In this document: in pieces, positions 1 to 6,749 of the stretch
Numbering within the stretch: the first letter of the stretch is position 1
How the letters are laid out: each line of letters begins with the position of its first letter
Source of the DNA: Pseudomonadota bacterium
GTDB lineage: Bacteria; Pseudomonadota; Alphaproteobacteria; Rhizobiales; Xanthobacteraceae
DNA: 12,360 bases
Assembly (NCBI GenBank): GCA_023414975.1
Contig: JAEZMI010000401.1
Coordinates: 1-12,360 of the forward strand
Reading direction: 5' to 3'
The notes under the pieces: generated by a model
Database searches by the model: none
The model's input: only the letters and a program-made list of their open reading frames with translations
Told to the model about the DNA's origin: nothing
Position numbers and translations under genes: made by a program

Positions 1-1
1 G

Positions 2-109
2 CTTGCGCATGAGCAATGGCTGGTGACGCACCACGAGGACCGCTTTCTTCCCGAGGTGCGGCGGACCATCACCCGCGTCCATGCGCTGCTTCGCGCGGTG
101 CTGGCCTGA
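2..109 (+). CDS. 3' end of a gene, possibly a LysR-type transcriptional regulator (partial)
   Basis: The window opens inside a reading frame that ends with TGA six bases before the stop of the convergent transporter gene. The 35 visible residues contain the stretch EQWLVTHHEDRFLPEVRR, followed by a helix-like tail. This resembles the end of the LysR substrate-binding domain, where a strand of the type 'lWLvvHpdlR..prvRa' is followed by a last helix. Third codon positions are mostly G or C, so the frame looks coding. The family call rests on this short tail only and is an inference. A LysR regulator next to an EamA transporter is common, but usually the two are divergent, and here they converge. 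The 5' part lies outside the window. Confidence 0.5.
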   Translation, partial: LAHEQWLVTHHEDRFLPEVRRTITRVHALLRAVLA

Positions 110-115
110 TGCCTG

Positions 116-1099
116 TCAGGCGCGCCGGATCATCCGCCACGGCCGCCCGTCGATCGCCGCCAGCCCCAGGGCGATGATGGCGAAGCCGAGGAATTCGCGC
201 GGTTCCAGCGCCTCGCCGAGCACCAGCGCGCCGAGCAGGATCGCGCTCACCGGCACGAGGAAGGTGACGAGCGAGATGTTGGTCGCCCCGTTCCGCGCGA
301 GGATGCGGAAATACAGGATATAGGCGATGCCGGTGGAGAGCACGCCGAGCCCGGCCAGCGCGCCGATGACCGGCGCGGAGGGCACCGGCAGCCGCCAGGG
401 CGCATCCAGCACGGCGATGATCGGCAGCAGGATCAAGCTGGAGAAGGCGAGCTGGGTCATGGCGACGCCGAGCGGGGGCAGGGCGCGGAAGCGGCGGCCA
501 TAGACGCTGGCGAAGCCATAGGACACCGTCGCGCCGATGGCGGCGAGCTGGGCGGCGAGATGATGTCCGCCGAGCTGGCCGAGCAGCGCCGGGCCCATCA
601 TCACCGCCACCCCGGCAAAGCCGAGGCTCACCCCCACCAGCTTGCCGGCGGTGAATTTCTCGTCGCGGGTGAAGGCCTGCGCCACCAGCACGGTGAACAG
701 CGGCGTCGCGGCGTTGAGAATCGAAGACAGGCCGCTGGGAATGTGCTGCTGCGACCAGGCGATCAGCCCGAAGGGGATGATGTTGGCGATGAGCGCCAGC
801 AGCGCGAATTCCGCCATCAGCCGGCGGTTGAGCTTCAGGCGCACGCCGAGGAGGCGCGCCACCAGATAGAGCGCGCCGGCGCCGATGGTCACGCGCGCGA
901 ACACCATGGTGAGCGGCGGGATCTCGGCGATGGCGACCTTGCCGAAGAAGAAGGAGCCGCCCCAAATCAGCGAGAGCAGGCCGAGCGCGCCCCAGTCGGC
1001 GGTCGACATCGGCAGCGGGCCGGCGCTCGCGGGCGAGGTGCGGGATGCCGGCGCGGCGGCCGCGAGCCCTTCAGCGGGGGCGGGCTCGGGATGCGACAT
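116..1099 (-). CDS. EamA/DMT-family inner-membrane transporter
   Basis: Protein of 327 residues with the pattern of the drug/metabolite transporter superfamily: about ten membrane helices arranged as two EamA repeats (roughly residues 35-168 and 185-315). The first repeat begins with the characteristic SLIWGGSFFFGKVA segment at 43-56, and the second ends in GEALEPREFLGFAIIALGL at 295-313. Such proteins export or import small metabolites across the inner membrane. The substrate cannot be read from sequence. The start at 1099 was chosen because AGGAG sits seven bases upstream on the minus strand. An internal ATG at 1009 would give 297 residues, the usual family length, and would remove a 30-residue Ala/Pro-rich N-terminus, but it has no comparable ribosome site in view. 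tlpA lies 101 bp upstream on the same strand, so weak co-transcription is possible. Confidence 0.9.
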   Translation of the reverse strand: MSHPEPAPAEGLAAAAPASRTSPASAGPLPMSTADWGALGLLSLIWGGSFFFGKVAIAEIPPLTMVFARVTIGAGALYLVARLLGVRLKLNRRLMAEFALLALIANIIPFGLIAWSQQHIPSGLSSILNAATPLFTVLVAQAFTRDEKFTAGKLVGVSLGFAGVAVMMGPALLGQLGGHHLAAQLAAIGATVSYGFASVYGRRFRALPPLGVAMTQLAFSSLILLPIIAVLDAPWRLPVPSAPVIGALAGLGVLSTGIAYILYFRILARNGATNISLVTFLVPVSAILLGALVLGEALEPREFLGFAIIALGLAAIDGRPWRMIRRA

Positions 1100-1118
1100 G
1101 GGCCGGCTCCTGCAACGT

Positions 1119-1147
1119 GGGCGCGAACCGCCCCTGGGGACGCGCCC
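1119..1147. repeat. 7-bp inverted repeat upstream of the EamA gene
   Basis: GGGCGCG (1119-1125) and CGCGCCC (1141-1147) form a perfect inverted repeat. The 15-base interval holds a second small dyad, CCCC-T-GGGG. It lies 20 bp upstream of the EamA start codon, on its 5' side, in the 101-bp gap between tlpA and the transporter. It could be a leader hairpin or a regulator site. In DNA this GC-rich it may also be chance. There is no T-run on either strand, so it is not a normal intrinsic terminator. Confidence 0.35.
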
Positions 1148-1200
1148 TGTACGCCATCGCCGGGCCGAACGCCACCCGATTTCACGGCGGCGGTACGGAT

Positions 1201-2022
1201 TTAGGGGGTGGCGGGCGCCTTCTCGCCGAGCGCGGTGCGGATCAGCGCCAGCGCGTCCGGGCTCGCCCATTCCGCCGGGCCGGCGATGTGGCCGATCTCG
1301 CAGCCCTGCGCGTCGATCAGCATGGTCGTCGGCAGGCCGAAGCCGCGCCCCACCGTTCGCAGCTCCTGAAAGGCCTTGGCCTTGGGATCGGTGTAGAGCG
1401 CGAGATGCCTGATGCCGGTCTCCTCCAGAAAGCGCTTCGGCTTCTCCGGGTCGCGCGTGTCGATGTTGAGGGCGACGACGCTGAAGCCGGAGGGCGGCGC
1501 GCCCGCGCCGGGGCTGCCGAGCGTGGCTTGCAGCTTGTCGAGCGCGGGCATCTCCTCCCGGCAGGGCACGCACCAGGTCGCCCAGATATTGACCAGCTTC
1601 AGCCCCGTGCCGCCGACCTGGCTGAGCGTCAGCTTCTCGCCGTCCGGCCCGAGAAAGGCGAGGTCGGGAATGCGGGTCGGCTTCAGTGTCGGGGCGAAGG
1701 CGGCAAGCTCGCCCTTGGCGAGATCGGCGATGCGCCGGCCGGTCTCGCTGGCGCTCGCGCAGGCGGCGTCCGCGCCGGTCACACTGGCCTGATCGTCCAC
1801 CTGACTGGCCTCTGGATTGGCCTGACTGTTCACCTGACTGGTCGCCAAATTGGCCTGACCGGCCGCCGTTCCGGCACCGGTGATCGCAACGGCGTTGCGC
1901 GTGCCGCCCCCGATCCCGTATACGCCTGCCAGCCCGGCCGCGGCGCCGAGCAGGAGAGCCGCCGCCAGGATCAGCCGGCGGCGCCCTCCCGGCCCCGCCG
2001 GCGTCTCGGGTCGTTCGGTCAT
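1201..2022 (-). CDS. tlpA: TlpA-type membrane-anchored thioredoxin (thiol:disulfide interchange protein)
   Basis: Protein of 273 residues. An Arg-rich N-terminus (residues 10-16) leads into one membrane helix (about 17-38), which anchors the protein with its thioredoxin domain in the periplasm. A low-complexity linker (about 50-95) carries an 11-residue repeat. The thioredoxin/AlbA-like domain spans about 110-268. The active site is WCVPC with cysteines 151 and 154, and the cis-proline is P231 in GLPTTMLID. Two further cysteines, C88 and C241, lie where the Bradyrhizobium TlpA has its structural disulfide (from memory of that structure), so I assign this type. That protein keeps the copper-centre cysteines of cytochrome oxidase assembly reduced (ScoI, CoxB). 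GAGG six bases before the ATG at 2022 supports the start. The gene is divergent from argH, a neighbour pair I recall from other rhizobia. Confidence 0.88.
   Translation of the reverse strand: MTERPETPAGPGGRRRLILAAALLLGAAAGLAGVYGIGGGTRNAVAITGAGTAAGQANLATSQVNSQANPEASQVDDQASVTGADAACASASETGRRIADLAKGELAAFAPTLKPTRIPDLAFLGPDGEKLTLSQVGGTGLKLVNIWATWCVPCREEMPALDKLQATLGSPGAGAPPSGFSVVALNIDTRDPEKPKRFLEETGIRHLALYTDPKAKAFQELRTVGRGFGLPTTMLIDAQGCEIGHIAGPAEWASPDALALIRTALGEKAPATP
1798..1863. repeat. 33-bp imperfect tandem repeat inside tlpA (linker)
   Basis: Two adjacent 33-bp units (1798-1830 and 1831-1863) share the blocks CACCTGACTGG and ATTGGCCTGAC, with 25 of 33 positions identical by my count. A partial unit with TGGCCTGA precedes them. 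On the minus strand they encode 11-residue units, QANLATSQVNS then QANPEASQVDD, followed by a degenerate QAS. They lie in the periplasmic linker between membrane anchor and thioredoxin domain. The unit is a multiple of three, so copy number can change without breaking the frame. Confidence 0.75.
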
Positions 2023-2049
2023 GACCGTCCTCGCGGAGAAAAGTTGAGC

Positions 2050-3438
2050 ATGAGCAACAAGATGTGGGGTGGCCGCTTTGAGACCGGCCCGGACGCGATC
2101 ATGGAGGAGATAAACGTCTCCATCGGTTTCGACCAGCGCCTCTACGCGCAGGACATCGCCGGCTCGAAGGCCCATGCGGCGATGCTGGCGGCCAAAGGCA
2201 TCATCGAAAAGGCAGATGCCGAAAAGATCGCGGCCGGTCTAGACACAATCCTGTCAGAAATCGAAAGCGGCCAGTTCACCTTCCAGCGGGCGCTGGAGGA
2301 CATCCATATGAACGTGGAGTCCCGCCTCGCCAATCTCATCGGGACCCCCGCCGGCCGCCTCCACACCGCCCGCTCCCGCAATGACCAGGTGGCGACCGAT
2401 TTCCGGCTGTATGTGCGCGACACGGTCGACACGCTCGACGCGCAGATTCGTGATTTGCAGAAAGCACTTACGGAGAAGGCGCTGCAATATTCCGGCACCG
2501 TTATGCCCGGTTTCACGCACCTCCAGACCGCCCAGCCGGTGACCTTCGGCCACCATCTCATGGCCTATGTGGAGATGCTCGGGCGCGACCGCGGCCGCCT
2601 GCGGGATGCCCGCGCGCGGCTCAACGAATGCCCCCTCGGCGCCGCCGCGCTGGCCGGGACCTCCTTCCCGATCGACCGTTTCGCGACCGCAACGAGCCTT
2701 GGCTTTGACAGGCCCACCGCCAATTCGCTGGATTCGGTCTCCGACCGCGACTTCGTGCTGGAGACGCTGGCGGCGGCCTCGATCTGCGCCATGCACCTCT
2801 CCCGCTTCGCCGAGGAGATCGTGATCTGGACCTCGCCGCTCACCGGCCTGCTCAAACTGTCCGACCGCTTCACCACCGGCTCGTCCATCATGCCGCAGAA
2901 GCGCAACCCCGACGCGGCCGAGCTGGTGCGCGCGAAAATCGGCCGAATTGCCGGTGCTTTCAATGGCTTGCTGATGGTCATGAAGGGCCTGGCGCTGGCC
3001 TATGCGAAGGACATGCAGGAGGACAAGGAAGGCGCGTTCGACGCTCTCTCCACGCTCTCGCTGATGATCGCCGCCACCGCCGGCATGGTCCGCGACATGG
3101 TGCCGGACGAGAAGAAGATGAAGGAGGCGGCCGGCCAGGGCTATTCCACCGCCACCGATCTCGCCGACTGGCTGGTGCGCGTGCTCGGTCTGCCGTTCCG
3201 CGAGGCGCATCACGTCACCGGCCGCATCGTCGCGCTGGCGAGCGGGCAGGGGATCGCCCTGCACAAGCTGAAACTTGAGGAAATGCAAAGCGTTGAGCCG
3301 CGCATCACCAAGGAGGTATTCGGCGTGCTCTCGGTGTCGAAGTCGGTGGCGAGCCGCGTTTCCTATGGCGGCACCGCGCCGAAGAATGTGCGCGCGCAGG
3401 CCAAGCGCTGGCTCAAGCAACTCGCGAAGGAAGGCTGA
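2050..3438 (+). CDS. argH: Argininosuccinate lyase
   Basis: Protein of 462 residues, full length for the family. It catalyses the last step of arginine synthesis, cleaving argininosuccinate to arginine and fumarate in the cytoplasm as a homotetramer. The fumarase/aspartase superfamily signature GSSIMPQKRN is at 277-286 and carries the catalytic serine loop. SRND at 109-112 and the TH pair at 156-157 (general acid/base region) are intact. The C-terminal ArgH domain (about 360-460) is present. The ATG at 2050 begins the usual MSNKMWGGRF. GGAG lies 12 bases upstream, which is rather far. The open frame continues upstream through tlpA antisense sequence, but that part does not resemble ArgH. Because tlpA starts only 27 bp away, at least part of the argH promoter must lie inside tlpA. 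yciB follows after 5 bp. Confidence 0.98.
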   Translation: MSNKMWGGRFETGPDAIMEEINVSIGFDQRLYAQDIAGSKAHAAMLAAKGIIEKADAEKIAAGLDTILSEIESGQFTFQRALEDIHMNVESRLANLIGTPAGRLHTARSRNDQVATDFRLYVRDTVDTLDAQIRDLQKALTEKALQYSGTVMPGFTHLQTAQPVTFGHHLMAYVEMLGRDRGRLRDARARLNECPLGAAALAGTSFPIDRFATATSLGFDRPTANSLDSVSDRDFVLETLAAASICAMHLSRFAEEIVIWTSPLTGLLKLSDRFTTGSSIMPQKRNPDAAELVRAKIGRIAGAFNGLLMVMKGLALAYAKDMQEDKEGAFDALSTLSLMIAATAGMVRDMVPDEKKMKEAAGQGYSTATDLADWLVRVLGLPFREAHHVTGRIVALASGQGIALHKLKLEEMQSVEPRITKEVFGVLSVSKSVASRVSYGGTAPKNVRAQAKRWLKQLAKEG

Positions 3439-3443
3439 TCGGG

Positions 3444-4046
3444 ATGGCTGACGCGGACACCACGGCCACGACGCCGCTGCGCAAGATGCACCCGGCGCTC
3501 AAATTCGCGCTGGAGCTCGGCCCGCTCGTGGTCTTCTTCATCGCCAATGGCCGCGCCGGCATCTACGTCGCCACGGGCGCCTTCATGGTCGCGACCCTCG
3601 CCGCGTTGCTGGTGATGTGGCTGATCGCCCGCAAGATCGCCGTCATGCCGCTGGTCTCGGCCATTGTGGTGCTTGTCTTCGGCACGCTGACGCTCTGGCT
3701 GCAGGACGACCACTTCATCAAGATGAAGCCGACCATCGTCAACGCGCTGTTCGGCGGATTGCTGCTGGGCGGGCTCGTCTTCCGCAAGCCGCTGCTGCCC
3801 TATGTGCTGGGCGATGTGTTCCAGCTGACGCCGGCGGGCTGGCACAAGCTCACCATCCGCTGGGGCGTGTTCTTCCTCGCCATGGCGGTGCTCAACGAGG
3901 TGGTCTGGCGCTCGGTCTCGACCGACACCTGGGTCGCCTTCAAGACCTTCGGCTACCTGCCGCTCACGCTGGTTTTCGCCATGGCGCAGGTGCCGCTGAT
4001 GACGGCCCATGCGGCCCAGCCGGCCGAGGGCGCGGCCGAGAAATAG
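3444..4046 (+). CDS. yciB: YciB/IspZ-family inner-membrane septation protein A
   Basis: Protein of 200 residues, nearly all hydrophobic, with about five membrane helices (near 22-34, 44-62, 67-85, 101-123 and 138-155, with another hydrophobic stretch at 170-188). The family motifs are visible: ELGPLVVFF at 24-32, then FIKMKPTIVNALFG at 91-104 and the following loop with GDVF and W..LT.RW. YciB proteins act in cell-envelope integrity and cell division at the inner membrane, and loss in Shigella and E. coli gives septation or envelope defects. The ATG is 5 bp after the argH stop, with a GAAGG-like ribosome site inside the end of argH, so the two are almost certainly co-transcribed. The gene ends 37 bp from the convergent aldo/keto reductase, and no terminator is visible between them. 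Confidence 0.9.
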   Translation: MADADTTATTPLRKMHPALKFALELGPLVVFFIANGRAGIYVATGAFMVATLAALLVMWLIARKIAVMPLVSAIVVLVFGTLTLWLQDDHFIKMKPTIVNALFGGLLLGGLVFRKPLLPYVLGDVFQLTPAGWHKLTIRWGVFFLAMAVLNEVVWRSVSTDTWVAFKTFGYLPLTLVFAMAQVPLMTAHAAQPAEGAAEK

Positions 4047-4083
4047 GCCGGGCCGCAACCCCGCCCATGACGCCGCCGACCTT

Positions 4084-5130
4084 TCAGGGGCAGGGGTTGC
4101 CGCGCAGCTGGTGCACGGCGTCGATTTTCGCTTCGAGTTCCGGCGTGAAGGCGACATGGACCGAATCGATGTCGGTCTTCAACTGCTCCATCGTGGTCGC
4201 GCCGATGATGACGGAGGTCATGAACTCGCGCGAGAGGCAGAAGGCGATGGCGAGTTGCGCGGGGTCGATACCGGCCTCGCGGGCGATGGCGAGATAGTCG
4301 TCGATGGCGGCTTCCGTTCCGGGCGTCTGGTAGCGCTGGCCGCGATTGAACAGCGTCGAGCGGGCGCCGGCCGGGCGGGCGCCGTTCTGATACTTGCCGG
4401 TCAGATAGCCCTGCGCCAACGGGGAGTAGGCGAGAAGACCGACATCCTCGCGCAGGCTTACCTCGGCGAGCGCCGTCTCATAGGTCCGGTTCAGCAGGTG
4501 ATAAGCGTTCTGTACTGACGCCGCGCGGGGGCCGCCCGTGCGCTCCGCTTCATGCAGGAAGGCCATGGTGCCCCAGGCGCTCTCATTGGAGAGGCCGATA
4601 TGGCGCACCTTGCCTTCCTTCACGAGCTCGGCGAAGGCGTCCAGCGTCTCCGTGATCGGCGTTTCGTCGCCGGCAACGGACTTCCAGCGTGTCGGATTGG
4701 AGCCGAAATAGGCGATCGGCCGTCCAGGCCAGTGCAACTGATAGAGGTCGATATAGTCGGTCTGCAAGCGGATGAGGCTCTTCTCGACCGCCTCGCGGAT
4801 CTGACCGCGCGTCGGGCGGGCCGGGGAGCCGTCGTCGCGGAACCAGGTCATCTCGGAGAGCCCGCACACCTTGGTGGCGAGGATCACCTTGTCGCGGTTG
4901 CCGCGCGCCTTGAACCAGGAGCCGATCACGCGCTCGGTGGAGCCCTGCGTCTCGGCTTTCGGCGGGATGGAATAAAGCTCGGCCGTATCGAAGAAATTGA
5001 TGCCTCGGTCGAGCGCGTAGTCCATCTGCGCATGACCTTCGGCCTCGGTGTTCTGTTCACCATAGGTCATGGTGCCGAGGCAAATGGTGCTGACCTCGAG
5101 GCCGGTGCGGCCTAGCGGGCGGTACTGCAT
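4084..5130 (-). CDS. Aldo/keto reductase, Tas-like
   Basis: Protein of 348 residues, close to E. coli Tas (346). It is an NADP(H)-dependent oxidoreductase of the aldo/keto reductase superfamily with a (beta/alpha)8 barrel, expected in the cytoplasm. The catalytic tetrad is complete: D48 and Y53 in FFDTAELYS, K87 in ATKVCG and H133 in QLHWPG. The long insert YFG..P.RWK at 141-150 and the C-terminal NADP-binding segment SVIIGATTMEQL at 306-317 are typical of the Tas subgroup. The substrate is unknown. The ATG at 5130 is the first good start for MQYRPLGRTGLEVS. The ribosome site is weak, with only CGGAC nearby. A well-formed promoter lies about 37 bp upstream of the start, so the gene is probably transcribed on its own. 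Confidence 0.93.
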   Translation of the reverse strand: MQYRPLGRTGLEVSTICLGTMTYGEQNTEAEGHAQMDYALDRGINFFDTAELYSIPPKAETQGSTERVIGSWFKARGNRDKVILATKVCGLSEMTWFRDDGSPARPTRGQIREAVEKSLIRLQTDYIDLYQLHWPGRPIAYFGSNPTRWKSVAGDETPITETLDAFAELVKEGKVRHIGLSNESAWGTMAFLHEAERTGGPRAASVQNAYHLLNRTYETALAEVSLREDVGLLAYSPLAQGYLTGKYQNGARPAGARSTLFNRGQRYQTPGTEAAIDDYLAIAREAGIDPAQLAIAFCLSREFMTSVIIGATTMEQLKTDIDSVHVAFTPELEAKIDAVHQLRGNPCP

Positions 5131-5166
5131 GAGAATGTCCGGGATCCGTCGGGGAAAGTATGCCCA

Positions 5167-5195
5167 ATGATAGGAGCCCGGCACCGGCCCGACAA
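5167..5195 (-). promoter_or_regulatory. Predicted sigma-70 type promoter of the aldo/keto reductase gene
   Basis: On the minus strand TTGTCG (5195-5190) is followed after exactly 17 bases by TATCAT (5172-5167). The -10 element matches the consensus at five of six positions and the -35 element at four of six. Transcription would start near 5160, giving a leader of about 30 bases before the ATG at 5130. It lies in the 124-bp gap between the esterase stop and the reductase start. A GC hairpin (GCGGGC 5208-5213, GCCCGC 5221-5226) just upstream could slow transcription arriving from the esterase gene, but it has no T-run. Confidence 0.6.
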
Positions 5196-5254
5196 GTTGC
5201 CGCAAGGGCGGGCCGCGAGAGCCCGCGCCGCGACCGGCCAGCCCATAGCGACGG

Positions 5255-6001
5255 TTACGGGGTTCCCTTGATGCTGGAGAGCCAGCTTTCGACCGCCGGC
5301 GCCATGCGCTCGACGATGACGTCGACACCCGCAGCCGTGGGGTGGATGCCATCCGGCTGGTTGAGCCTGGCCTGCCCGGCGACGCCGTCGAGGAAGAAGG
5401 GGTAGAGCGGCACCTGGTACTTCGCGGCAAGGCGGGGATAGATGGCGTTGAACCGCTCGCCATACCCGCCGCCGAGATTGGGCGGGGCGACCATGCCCGC
5501 GAGCAGGACGGGAATCTTGCGCTCCTTCAGGCGCGCGAGAATGGCATCGAGCGATTTCTCGGCGACTGCCGGATCGAGCCCGCGCAGGGCGTCATTGGCG
5601 CCCAGCTCCAGGATGACGCCCTGCGTCCCGTCTGGCACCGACCAGTCGAGGCGGGAGAGACCGGCGCTGGTCGTGTCGCCGGAAACGCCCGCATTCTCAA
5701 TCACGACATCGTGACCGCGCGCCTTCAGAGCGGCTTCAAGCTTGGCGGGAAAAGCATCCTTGGCGGGGAGGCCGAGGCCGGCGGTCAGGCTGTCGCCAAG
5801 CGCGACCAGGCGGAGCGGTTCGGCGTGGAGCGCGGTCATGCCCGTCATCAATCCCGCGAGAGCAAGGCCGATAATCCGCCCCCGGAAGGCCGGCCGGACC
5901 TTTCGCGACGTAACCTCTGCGCCATATGGTGCCGCACCTGCGACCGAATTTGCCGCACTGCACCGCGGCGCGTTTGCCAGTGCGATAGCCCGCTCCTCCA
6001 T
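5255..6001 (-). CDS. tesA: Periplasmic SGNH/GDSL esterase, TesA-like (arylesterase/thioesterase I)
   Basis: The four SGNH blocks are all present (numbering from 6001): GDSL with nucleophile S71, NAGVSGDT with G108, GAND with N136, and DGIH with D217 and H220. A hydrophobic signal-peptide core (about 43-60, ending ALHA before EP) indicates export. Relatives hydrolyse acyl thioesters, aryl esters and lysophospholipids in the periplasm. The start is unclear. No ATG, GTG or TTG lies just before the signal peptide. 6001 is the longest ATG that does not overlap the divergent ABC gene but has no ribosome site. 6025 has GAGGAG nine bases upstream but overlaps ybbA. TTG at 5851 would cut into the signal peptide. 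Codons upstream of about 5905 are rich in A or T at the third position, so the true protein may begin near 5875-5905. It is divergent from ybbAP as in E. coli. Confidence 0.88.
   Translation of the reverse strand: MEERAIALANAPRCSAANSVAGAAPYGAEVTSRKVRPAFRGRIIGLALAGLMTGMTALHAEPLRLVALGDSLTAGLGLPAKDAFPAKLEAALKARGHDVVIENAGVSGDTTSAGLSRLDWSVPDGTQGVILELGANDALRGLDPAVAEKSLDAILARLKERKIPVLLAGMVAPPNLGGGYGERFNAIYPRLAAKYQVPLYPFFLDGVAGQARLNQPDGIHPTAAGVDVIVERMAPAVESWLSSIKGTP
5954..5984. repeat. Inverted repeat between tesA and ybbA (possible operator)
   Basis: CGCACTG (5954-5960) and CAGTGCG (5978-5984) form a perfect 7-bp inverted repeat with a 17-base interval. TTTGCC occurs twice here at a 24-bp period (5949-5954, 5973-5978), and GCCGCAC twice at 21 bp (5931-5937, 5952-5958). 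The region lies just upstream of ybbA, on the 5' side of the tesA signal peptide, where a shared control site would be expected. The regulator is unknown. I could not fix a convincing -35/-10 pair on either strand here. Confidence 0.4.
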
Positions 6002-6023
6002 CCAGGACCCGATCCAGGACCAC

Positions 6024-6749
6024 ATGCAGCCGAACTCCTCATCTGAGCCCGCCATCCGCCTCGACAAGGTCGAACTCTCCCTCGGTTCCGGCGCGGCGCG
6101 CGTTCATATCCTCAAAGGTGTGTCGCTCAATATAGGGCAGGGTGAGGCGGTCGGATTGGTGGGGCCCTCCGGTTCCGGCAAATCGAGCCTGCTGATGGTT
6201 CTGGCGGGCCTGGAACGCGCCAATGCCGGAACGGTGACGGTGGCGGGCGAGGAGCTGACGCGACTCGACGAGGATGCGCTGGCGCGCTTTCGCGGCCGCC
6301 ATGTCGGCATTGTCTTCCAGGCCTTCCATCTCATCCCGACCATGACGGCCATCGAAAATGTCGCGGTGCCGCTCGAACTCGCCGGGCGGACCGATGCCTT
6401 CGAGCGGGCGGCGGCGGAGTTGACGGCGGTCGGCCTCGGCCACCGGCTCGACCACTACCCGTCGCAGCTCTCGGGCGGTGAGCAGCAGCGCGTCGCGGTG
6501 GCGCGAGCGCTTGCGCCCGAACCGCGGATCGTCGTCGCGGACGAGCCGACCGGCAATCTCGACGAGGCAACGGGTCGCCAGATCATGGACCTCCTCTTCA
6601 CCGCGCAGGCGCGGCGTGGGGCGACGCTGGTGATCGTCACCCATGACCCCTCTCTCGCCCGCCGCTGCGACCGCACCATTCGCCTGCGCTCCGGGCAGAT
6701 CGAAGCCGAGCATGCCGGCGAGCCCGTGGGTGGCGGGGTGCCGGCATGA
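6024..6749 (+). CDS. ybbA: ABC transporter ATP-binding protein, YbbA/LolD/MacB-like
   Basis: Protein of 241 residues, a complete ABC ATPase. Walker A GPSGSGKS is at 47-54 (K53), the Q-loop glutamine at 99, the signature LSGGEQQR at 149-156, Walker B VVADEP with D173 and E174, the D-loop NLD at 178-180 and the switch histidine H207. The family is type VII (MacB/LolD/FtsE), whose members drive mechanical work across the periplasm rather than ordinary import. Its partner is the overlapping permease. The ATG at 6024 has AGGA four bases upstream. A longer open frame continues upstream, but it runs antisense to tesA and is not ABC-like. The start codon sits in a CATG that also contains a possible tesA start on the other strand. 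The gene order (esterase divergent from ATPase and permease) matches E. coli tesA-ybbA-ybbP. Confidence 0.95.
   Translation: MQPNSSSEPAIRLDKVELSLGSGAARVHILKGVSLNIGQGEAVGLVGPSGSGKSSLLMVLAGLERANAGTVTVAGEELTRLDEDALARFRGRHVGIVFQAFHLIPTMTAIENVAVPLELAGRTDAFERAAAELTAVGLGHRLDHYPSQLSGGEQQRVAVARALAPEPRIVVADEPTGNLDEATGRQIMDLLFTAQARRGATLVIVTHDPSLARRCDRTIRLRSGQIEAEHAGEPVGGGVPA

Noticed and set aside
1045..2049. Open frame extending argH upstream by about 335 codons
   Set aside because: It is antisense to tlpA and the EamA gene, and its product is Arg-rich and unlike ArgH. The ArgH N-terminus begins at 2050.
2254..3420. 388-codon open frame antisense to argH
   Set aside because: The composition is typical of an antisense shadow, and argH on the other strand is certain.
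5208..5226. GC hairpin after tesA as an intrinsic terminator
   Set aside because: The stem is six bp with no T-run. In DNA of this composition such stems are frequent.
6000..6021. Direct repeat ATCCAGGACC twice at a 12-bp period before ybbA
   Set aside because: It is short and only two copies. The second AGGA is simply the ribosome site, so chance or local slippage is enough to explain it.
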